Source: Arthrobacter sp. Y-9 (GTDB lineage: Bacteria; Actinomycetota; Actinomycetes; Actinomycetales; Micrococcaceae). From it: a DNA stretch of 64,000 bases. Shown here piece after piece: positions 37,311-46,466 of the stretch (positions are counted from its first letter, which is position 1; each line of letters begins with the position of its first letter). The notes under the pieces are model-generated. The model worked only from the letters and a program-made list of their open reading frames with translations, made no database searches and was not told the origin of the DNA. Location: positions 2,108,001 through 2,172,000 of the forward strand of contig NZ_CP121463.1 in assembly GCF_029690065.1 (NCBI RefSeq). The letters run 5' to 3'. Made by a program: the position numbers and the translations under genes.

Positions 37311-37895
37311 ATGGCAGTCCGTCCTGTGACTATCTGGGGCGAACCGGTGCTCCACCGCCGGGCCGACGAGGTCACCGTGTTCGATGACGAGCTGCGCGCT
37401 CTCATCGCGGACATGTTCGAGACCAATGACGCGGCCAACGGCGTGGGCCTGGCGGCGCCGCAGATCGGCGTCGGCTTGCGGATCTTCGTCTACAAGTACG
37501 CCAACGAGGATGGAGTCCCGCCCCAGGGCGTCCTCGTGAACCCCCGCCTCACGCTCTCCAAGGTCTCCGGCGCAGCGCCGGATCCGGAGGACCACGTGGA
37601 GGGCTGCCTCTCCTTCCCGGGCGAGCACTACCCGCTCCAGCGCGCCGACTGGGTCCGCGTGGAGGGCTTCGACGGTTTCGGCGAACCCGTCTCCTTCGAG
37701 GCCACCGGCTGGTTCGCCCGCGTCATGCAGCACGAGTACGACCACCTGGACGGGCTGCTCTACGTGGACCGCCTGATCGACCGGTACGCCCGCCGCGCCA
37801 AGCGCCAGGTGAAGCGCAACGGCTGGGGCGTCCCCGGTCTGACCTGGATGCCCGGCGTCGATCCCGATCCCTTCGGCCACGACGCGGAGGACTGA
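37311..37895 (+). CDS. def: peptide deformylase
   Basis: A 194-aa metalloenzyme removing N-formyl from nascent proteins. All three motifs are present: GVGLAAPQIG (44-53), EGCLS (Cys99 metal ligand) and HEYDH (141-145, two His ligands and catalytic Glu). ATG 37311 is chosen; a longer open frame from 37179 is not conserved-looking. The next gene begins 3 nt after the stop. Confidence 0.94.
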   Translation: MAVRPVTIWGEPVLHRRADEVTVFDDELRALIADMFETNDAANGVGLAAPQIGVGLRIFVYKYANEDGVPPQGVLVNPRLTLSKVSGAAPDPEDHVEGCLSFPGEHYPLQRADWVRVEGFDGFGEPVSFEATGWFARVMQHEYDHLDGLLYVDRLIDRYARRAKRQVKRNGWGVPGLTWMPGVDPDPFGHDAED

Positions 37896-37898
37896 GCC

Positions 37899-38741
37899 GT
37901 GGACCGCACCGCACTGGAGCCGACCGAACTGCTGTCGCTGCTCGGCGTGCAGGACGCCGATCGGCATGCCGTGCTGGCGCTGCTGGACGGCCCGCCGAGT
38001 GAGGGCGCACAGACCGCTCTCGGCGTGCTGCGGGAGCGGCTCGGTACGTTCCCCGGCGGATACGCCCCCCAGAGCGACGTCGACGAGTTCGGCTGGCTGG
38101 AGGCTTACGCCCGGTTCACGCCGGAGCTCCTCGCCTCCTGGGAAGGCCTCGGCATCCCTCAGGACATCGTGGCCGCGACGCTCGCGGACCTCGGCCGCCA
38201 TGTGGACATCAACCGCAGGGTCTTCGGGACCTTCGGTTTCGAGACTTTCGGCTGGCTCTCGCTGCATTTCGCGGGCAATCTGTTCCAGCTCGGGCGGTTG
38301 CAGTTCCACCTGCTCCAGCATCACAAGGACGCCGACTGGGCCGAGCCCGGCGAATGGATCCTCTCGGTGCACATCCCGGAAGGCGGCGGCCTCTCCCCCG
38401 CCGCCGTGGACGCGAGCTTCGCGCAGGCCGTCGAGTTCTTCGCCCGCCATTTCCCGGACAAGCCGGTCCACAGCGCGGAGTGCATCTCCTGGCTCCTGGA
38501 CCCCGAACTGGCGCGACGCGTCCCGGGCAGCAACATGGCCGCCTTCGCCCAGCGCTTCACCCTCGACCGCACGAGCGCGTCCCCCACGGACGCCGTATAC
38601 TTCACGTTCCGCCAGCGCGGGCTCGACGGCCTGGACCGGCTGCCCCGCGACAGCTCGCTCCAGCGCGCGGTGCTCGAACACATCGACGACGGCGGCGAGT
38701 GGGGCCTCGGCCACGGTCACCTGACCCTGCCGCGCGGCTGA
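37899..38741 (+). CDS. acyltransferase domain-containing protein (NAT_N plus GNAT-like C-terminal)
   Basis: A 280-aa soluble protein. The N-terminal helical domain (to about 110) and the C-terminal part (WLSLHFAGNLFQLGRLQFHLL...WILSVHIPEGGGLSP...FARHFP...SWLLDPELA...) match the actinobacterial acyltransferase N-terminal plus GNAT-like C-terminal pairing. The reaction is unknown. GTG 37899 lies three bases after def, so the two are co-translated, which hints at a role linked to protein N-termini, but this is only contextual. Confidence 0.75.
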   Translation: MDRTALEPTELLSLLGVQDADRHAVLALLDGPPSEGAQTALGVLRERLGTFPGGYAPQSDVDEFGWLEAYARFTPELLASWEGLGIPQDIVAATLADLGRHVDINRRVFGTFGFETFGWLSLHFAGNLFQLGRLQFHLLQHHKDADWAEPGEWILSVHIPEGGGLSPAAVDASFAQAVEFFARHFPDKPVHSAECISWLLDPELARRVPGSNMAAFAQRFTLDRTSASPTDAVYFTFRQRGLDGLDRLPRDSSLQRAVLEHIDDGGEWGLGHGHLTLPRG

Positions 38742-38760
38742 CCCGGGCCTCCGTCCGGTT

Positions 38761-38786
38761 CCCGTCGCCGCCGGAGCGGCGGCGGG
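38761..38786. terminator. hairpin after the acyltransferase gene
   Basis: An 11-bp stem (38761-38771, 38776-38786, one G-U) with loop CGGA, between convergent genes. Confidence 0.5.
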
Positions 38787-38831
38787 CTCGGTGAACGCCG
38801 TCCCAATCGACGCCGCTCAGCACACGCCTCC

Positions 38832-39719
38832 TCAGTGAACGCCCGCGGCCTGCCGGAAGGCCTCCACGACGGCCCGGTGGTCGCCATCGCGCGTCGCGAG
38901 CTGCACCTCCGTGGTGTAGCGCTCCGGTCCGGCGAGGCTCACTCGGACCGCGCCCACCGGCAGCTCCCCCGTCACGCTCTTCGGGGCGATCGTGACGCCC
39001 AGCCCCCGGGACACGAGCTGGATGATGGTGTGCCAGCCCGTGCATTCCTGGTCGGCCCGGCGCTCCACCCCGAGGTCCCGGAACGGCTTCACAGTGAGGT
39101 CGTAGGCCCGGGGACCGCTCGCGCGCGGGAACAGGATCAAGGGCGAGTCCAGCAGCTCGGCGGCGCCCACCTCGGCGGACCCCGCCGCCGGATGATCCGC
39201 CGGCAGCACCGCCACGAAATCCTCACGGCTCAGCGTGCTCAGCAGGATCCCGTCTTCGGGCTCCGCGTCGCGGACGATCCCGATATCGCAGCTGCCCCGC
39301 CGGAGCTGGTCCAGCACCTGGGTGGTGTCGCCGTTGGACAGCCGCACCTGGACATCCGGCCGCACCGCGGCGAATCCTTGCAGGTGTCCGCTGACGATCA
39401 CGCCGGCCGAGGTGATGAAGGCCAGGTCCAGTCGCCCCGCTTCACCGCGCGCCACGCGTTTGGCCTCCTCCACGTCCCGGTCCAGGCGGTCCAGGAGGTC
39501 CCGGACACGCGGCAGGAAGGCGGCGCCCGCCTCGCTGAGCGCCACGTGGCGCGACGTCCTCTCGAAGAGCCGCATCTCCAGCAGATCCTCCATCTGCCGG
39601 ATCCGCTGCGACAGGGCCGGCTGGGCGATGCCCAGCTCGAACGCGGCCTGCCCGAAGTGGAGTTCCTCGGCCAGCACGGCGAAGGCACGGAGGTGTTTCA
39701 GCTCGAGCGATGAATCCAT
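38832..39719 (-). CDS. LysR family transcriptional regulator
   Basis: A 295-aa LysR regulator. The winged HTH is at about 6-65 (LRAFAVLAEELHFGQAAFELGIAQPALSQRIRQMEDLLEMRLFERTSR). A type 2 periplasmic-binding-fold sensor follows from about 95. ATG 39719 follows TAAGCT (39726-39731, reverse) by six bases, so probably leaderless. It is divergent from a GNAT gene 90 nt away, which is its most likely target in the usual LysR arrangement. The effector is unknown. Confidence 0.9.
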   Translation of the reverse strand: MDSSLELKHLRAFAVLAEELHFGQAAFELGIAQPALSQRIRQMEDLLEMRLFERTSRHVALSEAGAAFLPRVRDLLDRLDRDVEEAKRVARGEAGRLDLAFITSAGVIVSGHLQGFAAVRPDVQVRLSNGDTTQVLDQLRRGSCDIGIVRDAEPEDGILLSTLSREDFVAVLPADHPAAGSAEVGAAELLDSPLILFPRASGPRAYDLTVKPFRDLGVERRADQECTGWHTIIQLVSRGLGVTIAPKSVTGELPVGAVRVSLAGPERYTTEVQLATRDGDHRAVVEAFRQAAGVH

Positions 39720-39809
39720 AAAAGGAGCTTATCAATCACCGCCTTCCGATCTATTGGACTTCTGGATGGTGGCTGGCCAGACTGATTCCACGCCTGAAAG
39801 GAGGCCTCC

Positions 39810-40316
39810 ATGTCCCAGCAGCCCACCCGCGGCATCACCATCGATTCACTCCGGGGAAAGGCGGACGCTCTCGCCTTCCGCCAGATCAGCGAGGAATGGC
39901 TCACGGAACACTTCCAGGTCGAGCCGGAGGATCTCCACGCCCTGGGCGACCCGCAACGCACCATCATCAACGCCGGCGGCGACGTCCTGCTGGCCCGCGA
40001 TGACGCGACCGGTGAGGTTGTCGGGGCCGTCGCCCTGGTCGCGTATCCGGAGGACGTGTTCGAACTCGCCAAGATGGGGGTGCGCCACGCCGCCCGCGGG
40101 CGGGGCATCGGCGGCCTGCTGGTGCACGCCGCGATCGAGCGGGCCTCCGCGCTCGGCGGCCGGAGACTCTTCCTCAGCACGAACCACGCACTGACCAGCG
40201 CCCTGCGCCTCTACCGGGCCGCGGGATTCGTGAGCATCCGGCCGGACGAAGTGCCCGTCAAGAACTATTACGCCCTCGCCTTGGACCGCGCCGACGTCTA
40301 CCTGGAACTGAAGTAG
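39810..40316 (+). CDS. GNAT family N-acetyltransferase, LysR-linked
   Basis: A 168-aa GNAT. The acetyl-CoA loop is MGVRHAARGRGIGGLLVHAAIERA, and the later motif NHALTSALRLYRAAGF is typical. It starts ATG 39810 with the strong Shine-Dalgarno AAAGGAGG, unlike its divergent leaderless regulator. The substrate is unknown; it is probably controlled by the LysR protein upstream. Confidence 0.85.
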   Translation: MSQQPTRGITIDSLRGKADALAFRQISEEWLTEHFQVEPEDLHALGDPQRTIINAGGDVLLARDDATGEVVGAVALVAYPEDVFELAKMGVRHAARGRGIGGLLVHAAIERASALGGRRLFLSTNHALTSALRLYRAAGFVSIRPDEVPVKNYYALALDRADVYLELK

Positions 40317-40361
40317 CCCTGCTCTGACAGGCAGGGCCGGCACGCCGGATCAGCGTGCCGG
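40316..40361. terminator. two adjacent hairpins between GNAT and HNH genes
   Basis: GCCCTGC/GCAGGGC (40316-40322, 40331-40337) is followed by CCGGCACGC/GCGTGCCGG (40337-40345, 40353-40361). The second stem overlaps the HNH gene's stop. Confidence 0.55.
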
Positions 40362-41168
40362 GACGGCCGGACGCGCGATGGCGTGCTGGTCCGGGCAGCC
40401 GTCCAGCACGCGCCGCATCGCGTCCCGCTCCTGAGGGCTGACGCTCAGGCCGTAGCTGTATTTCACCGAGACCTGACGAGCCACATAGTGGCAGCGGAAT
40501 CCCCTGCTGGCGGGGAGCCAGGTGGACGCGTCCTGGGCGCTCTTCTGCTGATTGGACGGACCGTCCACCGCGAGAAGGTTCAGCGGATCGTTGGCGAGGG
40601 TCTGGCGCTCGACGGCCGTCAGGTGGTCCGCGCCGCTCTTCCAGGCTTCGGCCAGGGCCACCACATGGTCGATCTGGATGACCTGGCTGCTCCCCTGCCC
40701 TCGCTCGAACGGGATGTGGTGCCCGGTGTACGGATCCCAGAGCTGGCCTGTGGCCACACGGCACTGCGTCCGTGCCGAACTGCTCGTGAACGTGACGGCG
40801 TCCAGATCACGGCGCAGGATGTCGTTGCGGGTGTCGCAGCCGTTGCGGTCCTCATCGGCCCAGGCCTGACCGAAGACCGCGCGATCGTAGCCACGGGAGG
40901 ACCCCTTCGGCGCCACGGGCAACGCGTCCAGCACAGCACGCGCGGGCGAGTCGGGGACGGCGTGCACACCCGGCAGCGGCTTCATCCAGGTCATGTCGTA
41001 CAGACGCGCGGTGGTGGGGCCCGAGCCACCCTCCCCGATCTCGAACTGCCCCCGCAGGAAGAACCAGCCGAGCAGCCCCACGACGGCGGCCGTGACCGCG
41101 GCGAGGAGCGCCGCGGCGGACCGGGAGCGCCGTCGTCGTCTCCGGTAACCGGCCCAGTTCACGCTCAC
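40350..41168 (-). CDS. membrane-anchored extracytoplasmic HNH nuclease (DUF1524-like)
   Basis: About 272 aa. An Arg-rich start (RRRRRRSRS) precedes one hydrophobic helix (about 19-40), so the rest lies outside the membrane. The nuclease domain has YDRAVFGQAWADEDRNGCDTRNDIL, then IDHVVALAEAWKSGA (the HNH D-H pair), LANDPLNLLAV, and a closing Asn/Gln-Lys motif (NQQK). Such DUF1524/GmrSD-C-like proteins are common secreted nucleases in actinobacteria. GTG 41168 is chosen for its AAGGGG; TTG 41174 is two codons earlier. The target is unknown. Confidence 0.82.
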   Translation of the reverse strand: MSVNWAGYRRRRRRSRSAAALLAAVTAAVVGLLGWFFLRGQFEIGEGGSGPTTARLYDMTWMKPLPGVHAVPDSPARAVLDALPVAPKGSSRGYDRAVFGQAWADEDRNGCDTRNDILRRDLDAVTFTSSSARTQCRVATGQLWDPYTGHHIPFERGQGSSQVIQIDHVVALAEAWKSGADHLTAVERQTLANDPLNLLAVDGPSNQQKSAQDASTWLPASRGFRCHYVARQVSVKYSYGLSVSPQERDAMRRVLDGCPDQHAIARPAVPAR

Positions 41169-41284
41169 AGACAACCCCTTCCAGACCGGACCGATGTCCG
41201 CACCGGTCCAGCCTAGGAGGAGTCACTGACAGGTTCCGGGGCCCGCCGTGTGGATGTGGAAAAACTCACACGCGGGCCGGGGTG

Positions 41285-41476
41285 TTACTGCTCTTTCCGC
41301 ACCCTGACGAGGTCGGCGTCGGCGGCGTCGGCCAGCTCCTGGAGCTGGTCCACCCGCTCCTGGGTGACGTCACCGCTCTCCAGCATGGCCTTCGCCTGGT
41401 CGAGCAGGCGGTGCGCCTCCTTGCTGTTGGCGGTGGCGATGTCGAGTGCGTGTTCCAAAGTGGTGTCGTGTTCCAT
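41285..41476 (-). CDS. 63-aa helical protein of unknown function
   Basis: A small acidic protein, almost wholly helix-forming (heptad-like ALDIATANSKEAHRLLDQAKAML...), without membrane segment or cysteine. ATG 41476. It sits between gapB's terminator and the HNH gene, all on the minus strand. No family is recognised. A coding assignment is supported by GC-rich third positions, but it is short. Confidence 0.5.
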   Translation of the reverse strand: MEHDTTLEHALDIATANSKEAHRLLDQAKAMLESGDVTQERVDQLQELADAADADLVRVRKEQ

Positions 41477-41509
41477 GCAGCCATCTTGATCCCGCGCCGC
41501 GTTAAAAGC

Positions 41510-41540
41510 GAGAGGCCACGCCAGGGTGGCGTGACCTCTC
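41510..41540 (-). terminator. terminator of gapB
   Basis: A 13-bp stem (41510-41522, 41528-41540, one mismatch) followed on the minus strand by GCTTTTAA. Confidence 0.75.
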
Positions 41541-41558
41541 AGCTTCCAGCGGAAATGC

Positions 41559-43001
41559 TCAGGCGGCGGGGAAGGCCGGCGGGTTCACGCCCGCCATCTC
41601 CTCCATCACGCGGACGACCTGGCAGCTGTAGCCGAACTCGTTGTCGTACCAGACGTAGAGGACCAGGTTCTTGTCGTTGGCGATCGTGGCGAGGCCGTCC
41701 ACGATGCCGGTGCGGCGCGATCCGACGAAGTCGGTGGAGACCACCTCGGGCGAGTCGATGAAGTCGATCTGCTTGCGCAGGCCCGAGTGCAGGGACAGCT
41801 CGCGCAGGTACTCGTTGACCTCGTCCTTGGTGGTGCCGTTCTCCAGGTTGAGGTTCAGGATCGCCATGGACACGTCCGGCGTGGGGACGCGGATGGCGTT
41901 GCCCGTGAGCTTGCCGGCCAGTTCCGGCAGGGCCTTGGCGACGGCCTTGGCGGCGCCGGTCTCCGTGATGACCATGTTCAACGCGGCGGAACGGCCACGG
42001 CGGTCACCCTTGTGGAAGTTGTCGATCAGGTTCTGATCGTTGGTGAAGGAGTGGACGGTCTCAACGTGGCCGTGCAGGACGCCGAACTTGTCGTTGATGG
42101 CCTTCAGAACCGGGGTGATCGCGTTGGTGGTGCAGCTCGCGGCGGAGACGATCGTGTCCTCGTCCGAGATCACGCCGTGGTTGATGCCGTGGACGATGTT
42201 CTTCAGATCGCCCTTGCCCGGAGCCGTGAGGAGCACGCGGGCCGCGCCCTTGCTCTGCAGGTGCTGGCTGAGGCCTTCGGCGTCACGCCAGCGGCCGGTG
42301 TTGTCCACCACGAGGGCGTTCTCGATGCCGTACGCCGTGTAGTCCACGGTGGACGGGCTGTCCGAGTAGATGACCTGGATGCGGATGCCGTTGACCGTGA
42401 TGGTCTGGGATTCCTCGTCCACCTGGATGGTGCCCTCGAAAGGCCCGTGGACGGAGTCGCGGCGGAGCAGGCTCGCGCGCTTGGCGAGGTCGTTGTCGCT
42501 GCCCTTGCGGACCACGATGGCCCGCAGACGCAGGCCCTGACCGCCGCCGTGCTTCTCCACGAGGATGCGGGCCAGCAGACGGCCGATGCGGCCGAAACCG
42601 TACAGCACCACGTCCTGGCTCGTGCGATCATCGGCGCCCTGACGGCCGACGACGGGGGCCAGCTCCTCGCGGAGGAACTCCTCGAGCGGACGATCGGCGG
42701 CGGTGTCGTGGTACTTCTCGTTCAGCAGGGCCAGATCCACGGCCGCGGCGCCGAGCTCGAGGCGGTCGATCGCCTCCACGAGAGGCAGGGTGTCCTCCAG
42801 GGTCAGCTCGCGCTGGCTGATCCGGCGGGCGAAACGGTGCGCCTTGAGGATCTGCATGGTGGACTTGTTGATCAGGCTGCGCCCGTGGATGCTGGTCACC
42901 ACATTGTTGTCGCGGTACAGGCGGCCGACGATCGGGATCATCGCCTCAGCCTTGGCCTCACGGCTCATCCACTGCTCGAAGGACTCGGAGTTCTGACTCA
43001 C
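41559..43001 (-). CDS. gapB: glyceraldehyde-3-phosphate dehydrogenase, GapB type
   Basis: A 480-aa enzyme, the length of corynebacterial GapB and about 140 residues longer than glycolytic GapA because of an N-terminal extension (residues 1-128). The Rossmann motif is GFGRIGR (135-141); catalytic Cys290 is in SAASCTTN. GapB-type enzymes work mainly in the gluconeogenic, NADP-preferring direction. GTG 43001 has AAAGG upstream, and TAAACT (43122-43127, reverse) is a likely -10. Direction of flux is inferred from the family. Confidence 0.9.
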   Translation of the reverse strand: MSQNSESFEQWMSREAKAEAMIPIVGRLYRDNNVVTSIHGRSLINKSTMQILKAHRFARRISQRELTLEDTLPLVEAIDRLELGAAAVDLALLNEKYHDTAADRPLEEFLREELAPVVGRQGADDRTSQDVVLYGFGRIGRLLARILVEKHGGGQGLRLRAIVVRKGSDNDLAKRASLLRRDSVHGPFEGTIQVDEESQTITVNGIRIQVIYSDSPSTVDYTAYGIENALVVDNTGRWRDAEGLSQHLQSKGAARVLLTAPGKGDLKNIVHGINHGVISDEDTIVSAASCTTNAITPVLKAINDKFGVLHGHVETVHSFTNDQNLIDNFHKGDRRGRSAALNMVITETGAAKAVAKALPELAGKLTGNAIRVPTPDVSMAILNLNLENGTTKDEVNEYLRELSLHSGLRKQIDFIDSPEVVSTDFVGSRRTGIVDGLATIANDKNLVLYVWYDNEFGYSCQVVRVMEEMAGVNPPAFPAA

Positions 43002-43191
43002 TCAAGGAACCTTTCTCTTCTGCGCGCGACGTCGGGCGCAGTTCGCCACCGGGGTTCAGGGCATGAAAAAACCGCCTAGGCGAACGCAGGCCCGGCGGGG
43101 TGAACAACAGCGTTCGTGATCAGTTTATCGTCCCCGGGACCGCCCCCGGGACGGGACTCCGGTGACATCAGTCACAAACGGATCGATGAGT

Positions 43192-43570
43192 GGACGGGTT
43201 GGCCTGTGAGCCGGGTTCTGTCAGCCGCGCCCGTTACCGGAGGCGGCGTAGCGATCATCCATCTAGGACCACTGTTGCCAGTGGCCTCAAGCGGCCTACC
43301 CGGATGCTCGGGCGAGCAGCCCTCGAACACATCCTGTCTGGCCTTGCTCCAGGTGGGGTTTACCGAGCCTCCCCGGTCACCCGGGGAGCTGGTGGTCTCT
43401 TACACCACCGTTTCACCCTTACCCCGCGCCGAGGCGCGTGGCGGTCTGTTTTCTGTGGCACTGGCCTGCGGGTCACCCCGAGTGGGCGTTACCCACCACC
43501 CTGCTCTGCGGAGCCCGGACTTTCCTCGGTGACGCCGGAGCGTCAACGCGATCGCCCAGCCAACCCGTCC
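43192..43570 (-). ncRNA. rnpB: RNase P RNA, type A
   Basis: A 379-nt catalytic RNA. The ends pair to form P1 (GGACGGGTTGGC with GCCAACCCGTCC). Conserved blocks include GAGGAAAGTCCGGGCTCC near the 5' side, ACAGAAAACAGACCGCC, GGTAAGGGTGAAACGGTG, and AACCCGGCTCACAGGCC before the 3' end. TAGAAT (43578-43583, reverse) stands seven bases before the 5' end as its -10 box. Confidence 0.96.
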
Positions 43571-43681
43571 AGCGACCATTCTATCCGCCGCGGGACCGCC
43601 CGGCCGCCAGCCCGGACCGGCCTGGACAGGACGGCGTCGAGCCGGATCGGGAGCGGTCCCCGGATTCGCTACCATCGAACG

Positions 43682-44446
43682 GTGCTGATCCTCCTCCCTC
43701 CCTCCGAAGGCAAGACCGCCGCGTCCCAGGGCCCCGGCGTCGACTTCTCCGCCCTGAGCTTCCCGGAACTGAACACGGCCCGGGCTGAAGTGCTGGAGGC
43801 GCTCGGCACCGTGAGCGCCCACGAGGACGCTCTGGAGCTGCTGGGCGTGGGAGCCTCCCTGCATGAGGAGGTGGCCCGCAACACACGGCTCCGGCACGAA
43901 TCCGCCGCCCCGGCGCACAGCGTGTACTCCGGCGTCCTCTACGACGCGCTCGGCTACGCCTCGATGACCGCCGCCCAGCGGCGCAAGGCGGATGACGCCG
44001 TCGTGATCATCTCCGCACTCTGGGGCGCCCTGAAGTTCGACGACGCCGTCCCCGCCTACCGCCTGTCCATGGGCACCGCTCTGGCCGGGCTCGGCCGGCT
44101 CGCCTCCTACTGGAAGCCCCGGCTGTCCGAGGCGCTGGCGCCGCTGATCGACGGGGAACTCCTGGTCGACTGCCGTTCGAGCACGTACGCGACCGCCTGG
44201 GTCCCGCCGGCGGAGCAGACCGTGGCCGTGAACGTGTTCCGCGAGCGCGACGGCAAGCGGAGCGTCGTGAGCCACTTCGCCAAACACACGCGCGGCGAGC
44301 TGGCGCGCCACCTGCTCACGCGCCGCGGCAAGGCTCCGCAGTCTCCCGAGCAGCTGCTCAAGGCCGCCTCGGAGCTCTACCGGGCAGAACTCGTTCCGGG
44401 GACCGCACGCAAGGCGCATGCCCTGAACATCATCCTCACGGACTGA
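43682..44446 (+). CDS. yaaA: peroxide stress protein YaaA (UPF0246/DUF328)
   Basis: A 254-aa protein starting MLILLPPSEGKT, the YaaA signature, with YSGVLYDALGY, ISALWGALKFDDAVPAYRLSM, VDCRSSTYATAW and the conserved SHFAKHTRGELAR. In E. coli YaaA limits iron-dependent oxidative DNA damage. GTG 43682 follows TACCAT (43670-43675) by six bases, so leaderless. It converges on the zinc-ribbon-like gene with only 10 nt between stops and no hairpin. Confidence 0.88.
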   Translation: MLILLPPSEGKTAASQGPGVDFSALSFPELNTARAEVLEALGTVSAHEDALELLGVGASLHEEVARNTRLRHESAAPAHSVYSGVLYDALGYASMTAAQRRKADDAVVIISALWGALKFDDAVPAYRLSMGTALAGLGRLASYWKPRLSEALAPLIDGELLVDCRSSTYATAWVPPAEQTVAVNVFRERDGKRSVVSHFAKHTRGELARHLLTRRGKAPQSPEQLLKAASELYRAELVPGTARKAHALNIILTD

Positions 44447-44456
44447 CGCTCCGGGT

Positions 44457-45191
44457 TCAGTTCCACTCGGGACTGCGCACCAGGATGACGCCGGAGTCCG
44501 GGCAGTACACCACGTCGTCCTCGGCGGCGGCTTTGACCTCGGCCAGGTCTCCCGGACTCAGGTCCATGCCGGAGCCCTCGCTGTGACCGTGGAAAAGACG
44601 CGCCGCGCCCACGCCGCGCCGGTCCAGGGTCTTCTCGTAGAGGGCCAGGAGGGCCGGATCCAGCGTGACGGCGAACGCGTCCCGTTCGCCGCGCACGTTG
44701 TCGCGCTCCGCCTCGGCCTCCGCCGTCTTGGCGGCCAGTTCGTCCTGCACCTCACGGAGCCGGCTCTTCGCCTCGGCGAGCGCCTCCTGCGTCCTCACCA
44801 CCTCGGTTTCGGCGGCTTCGAGCTCCTCCATCAGCTCCAGCTCCGTGTCCTCCTTGCCGGACTTGAACGCACTCAGCGTTTCGATGTCCTTCTGGAGCGC
44901 CATGAGGTCCTTGGAGAGCCCGCCGGCATTGAGCCGCACCGTGTCCCGCTCGATCTTCACGTCCAGCGCCGAGACCTCGTCCTCCAGCGCGGTCAGCGAT
45001 TTCCGGACGGCATCCCGCGCCTGCGCCGCTTCCTCGGCGCCGGCCTGAGCATCCTCCACGGCGGCGAGGAGGGCCGGCAGTCGCGGGTCCTGCTCGAGCG
45101 CTTTCAGCCGCGTGGCGTTCGCCTTCAGGGCGCTGTCGAACGCCTGGAGTTCGAGGAGTCTGAGCTGCTCGGCAGCCGGTGCCTTGGCCAT
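44457..45191 (-). CDS. coiled-coil protein of the C4-type zinc-ribbon (DUF164) family, zinc ligands lost
   Basis: A 244-aa protein with a long coiled coil (residues about 10-175, rich in Glu/Ala/Lys heptads) and a C-terminal domain that in relatives carries two CxxC pairs. Here only one Cys remains (VYCPDSGVILV); the first pair is replaced by LFHGHSEGSG. Metal binding is therefore unlikely. The family may bind RNA or act as a scaffold. ATG 45191 has a strong AGGAGG. It follows nif3 as in other actinobacteria. Confidence 0.78.
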   Translation of the reverse strand: MAKAPAAEQLRLLELQAFDSALKANATRLKALEQDPRLPALLAAVEDAQAGAEEAAQARDAVRKSLTALEDEVSALDVKIERDTVRLNAGGLSKDLMALQKDIETLSAFKSGKEDTELELMEELEAAETEVVRTQEALAEAKSRLREVQDELAAKTAEAEAERDNVRGERDAFAVTLDPALLALYEKTLDRRGVGAARLFHGHSEGSGMDLSPGDLAEVKAAAEDDVVYCPDSGVILVRSPEWN

Positions 45192-45316
45192 GCGGACCTC
45201 CTATGACGGCACTGAGGATCGGGCCGTCTCTCTGGTGACAGGTGCTTTGAGACTAGGCCATATCCGGGCCGAACGAAACGCGCACGGTCGCTCCGGGGAT
45301 CGCGGCCCGGTCCAGG

Positions 45317-46336
45317 TCAGCCTTCGCCGTCGCCGTGCGGAGTGAGGATGAAGTCCCACGGGTCCGTGTTGATCCCGCTGACGCCGATCTCGACGGGAAA
45401 GCCCTGGTCCTCGAGCACATTGTCGAGAGCCTGAGCGGCGGCCGGAAGCCAGAGCCATTCGCTCGCGAAATGGGAGACGTCGATGAGGTACGGTCGGCCG
45501 CCGCGCGCGGTCTCCCGCGCCTCCGACGCCGGATGGTGCCGCAGGTCCGCGGTGATGTAGACGTCGGCCTGGCGCGCGCGGACATCATCGAAGAGGGAGT
45601 CCCCCGCGCCGCCGCAGATCGCCACGCGCTGCACGAGCGCGTCCCGGTCCCCTGCCACGCGGACCCCGCCCGCCACGGAGGGCAGGAAACCGCAGAGCCG
45701 GGCGGCCAGCTCGGCCAGGGTGACGGCGGAGCCGAGGGCGCCGACGCGTCCCACGCCTTCCTCGGGAAGCCCGTTGCGGGCCGCCGTCAGCGGTTCGCGG
45801 TCGTGCAGATCCAGGGCATCGGCGATGACATCGGAGACGCCGCCGACGGCCGAGTCGCCGTTCGTGTGGACCGTCAGAAGGGCGACACCATTCTCGATGA
45901 GCCGGTGGATCACCCGGCCCTTGGCGGTGGTGGCCGCCACCGAGCTGACGCCGCGCAGCAACAAGGGGTGATGGGTGATCAGCAGGTCGACCCCGAGGTC
46001 CACCGCCTCCTGGACCACCTCTTCGGTGGGATCCACCGCGAACTGGATGCGGCGCACCGGCTGTTCCGGCCGCCCCGTCACGAGGCCGACCTTGTCCCAG
46101 TCCTCGGCGAGCGACTCGGGCCAGAGCTCCTCGACGGCGAGCAGCACTTCGGCGAGCGTCGGCACCTGCTGCTCGGGGGCCGTGGTGCCGGCCGCCTCAC
46201 CAGGGACGGGGGCGGTGTCCTCGCCCGGCGTCGTCGTCTCATCCGCAGCTTCGTGGGCCGAGCTGTCAGGGGCCGCGGTAGGCGGAACCTGCCCTTCCAG
46301 AGCCGGTCCGGGGCTGCCGTGCGTCTCATTCTGCAT
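45317..46336 (-). CDS. Nif3-like dinuclear metal-centre protein
   Basis: A 339-aa Nif3/GTP cyclohydrolase I type 2-like protein. DLLITHHPLLLRGV carries the paired histidine ligands, and SHFASEW near the C-terminus the second ligand set. The first 60 residues are a Pro/Glu/Thr-rich disordered tail absent from short homologues. The biochemical function is unsettled in the family. ATG 46336 lies six bases after TAGAAC; TTG 46342 is the alternative. It is followed 125 nt later by the zinc-ribbon-like gene. Confidence 0.82.
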   Translation of the reverse strand: MQNETHGSPGPALEGQVPPTAAPDSSAHEAADETTTPGEDTAPVPGEAAGTTAPEQQVPTLAEVLLAVEELWPESLAEDWDKVGLVTGRPEQPVRRIQFAVDPTEEVVQEAVDLGVDLLITHHPLLLRGVSSVAATTAKGRVIHRLIENGVALLTVHTNGDSAVGGVSDVIADALDLHDREPLTAARNGLPEEGVGRVGALGSAVTLAELAARLCGFLPSVAGGVRVAGDRDALVQRVAICGGAGDSLFDDVRARQADVYITADLRHHPASEARETARGGRPYLIDVSHFASEWLWLPAAAQALDNVLEDQGFPVEIGVSGINTDPWDFILTPHGDGEG

Positions 46337-46466
46337 ACTCAAGTTCTACCGCACCTCCTCCGCGAAGGGGCCGCTCCCCCGGTCCAGGGAAGGCGCTTCT
46401 CCCAGAGCTGAACCCGCTCGGGACCATCCGGGGAACATTTCGGCGCCACCGGCCATTGAGGATGCT

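Noticed and set aside
37092-38720. Open extension of the BCCT frame through def and the acyltransferase gene
   Set aside because: The extension is antisense to two clear genes and the transporter has a good leaderless start at 37091.
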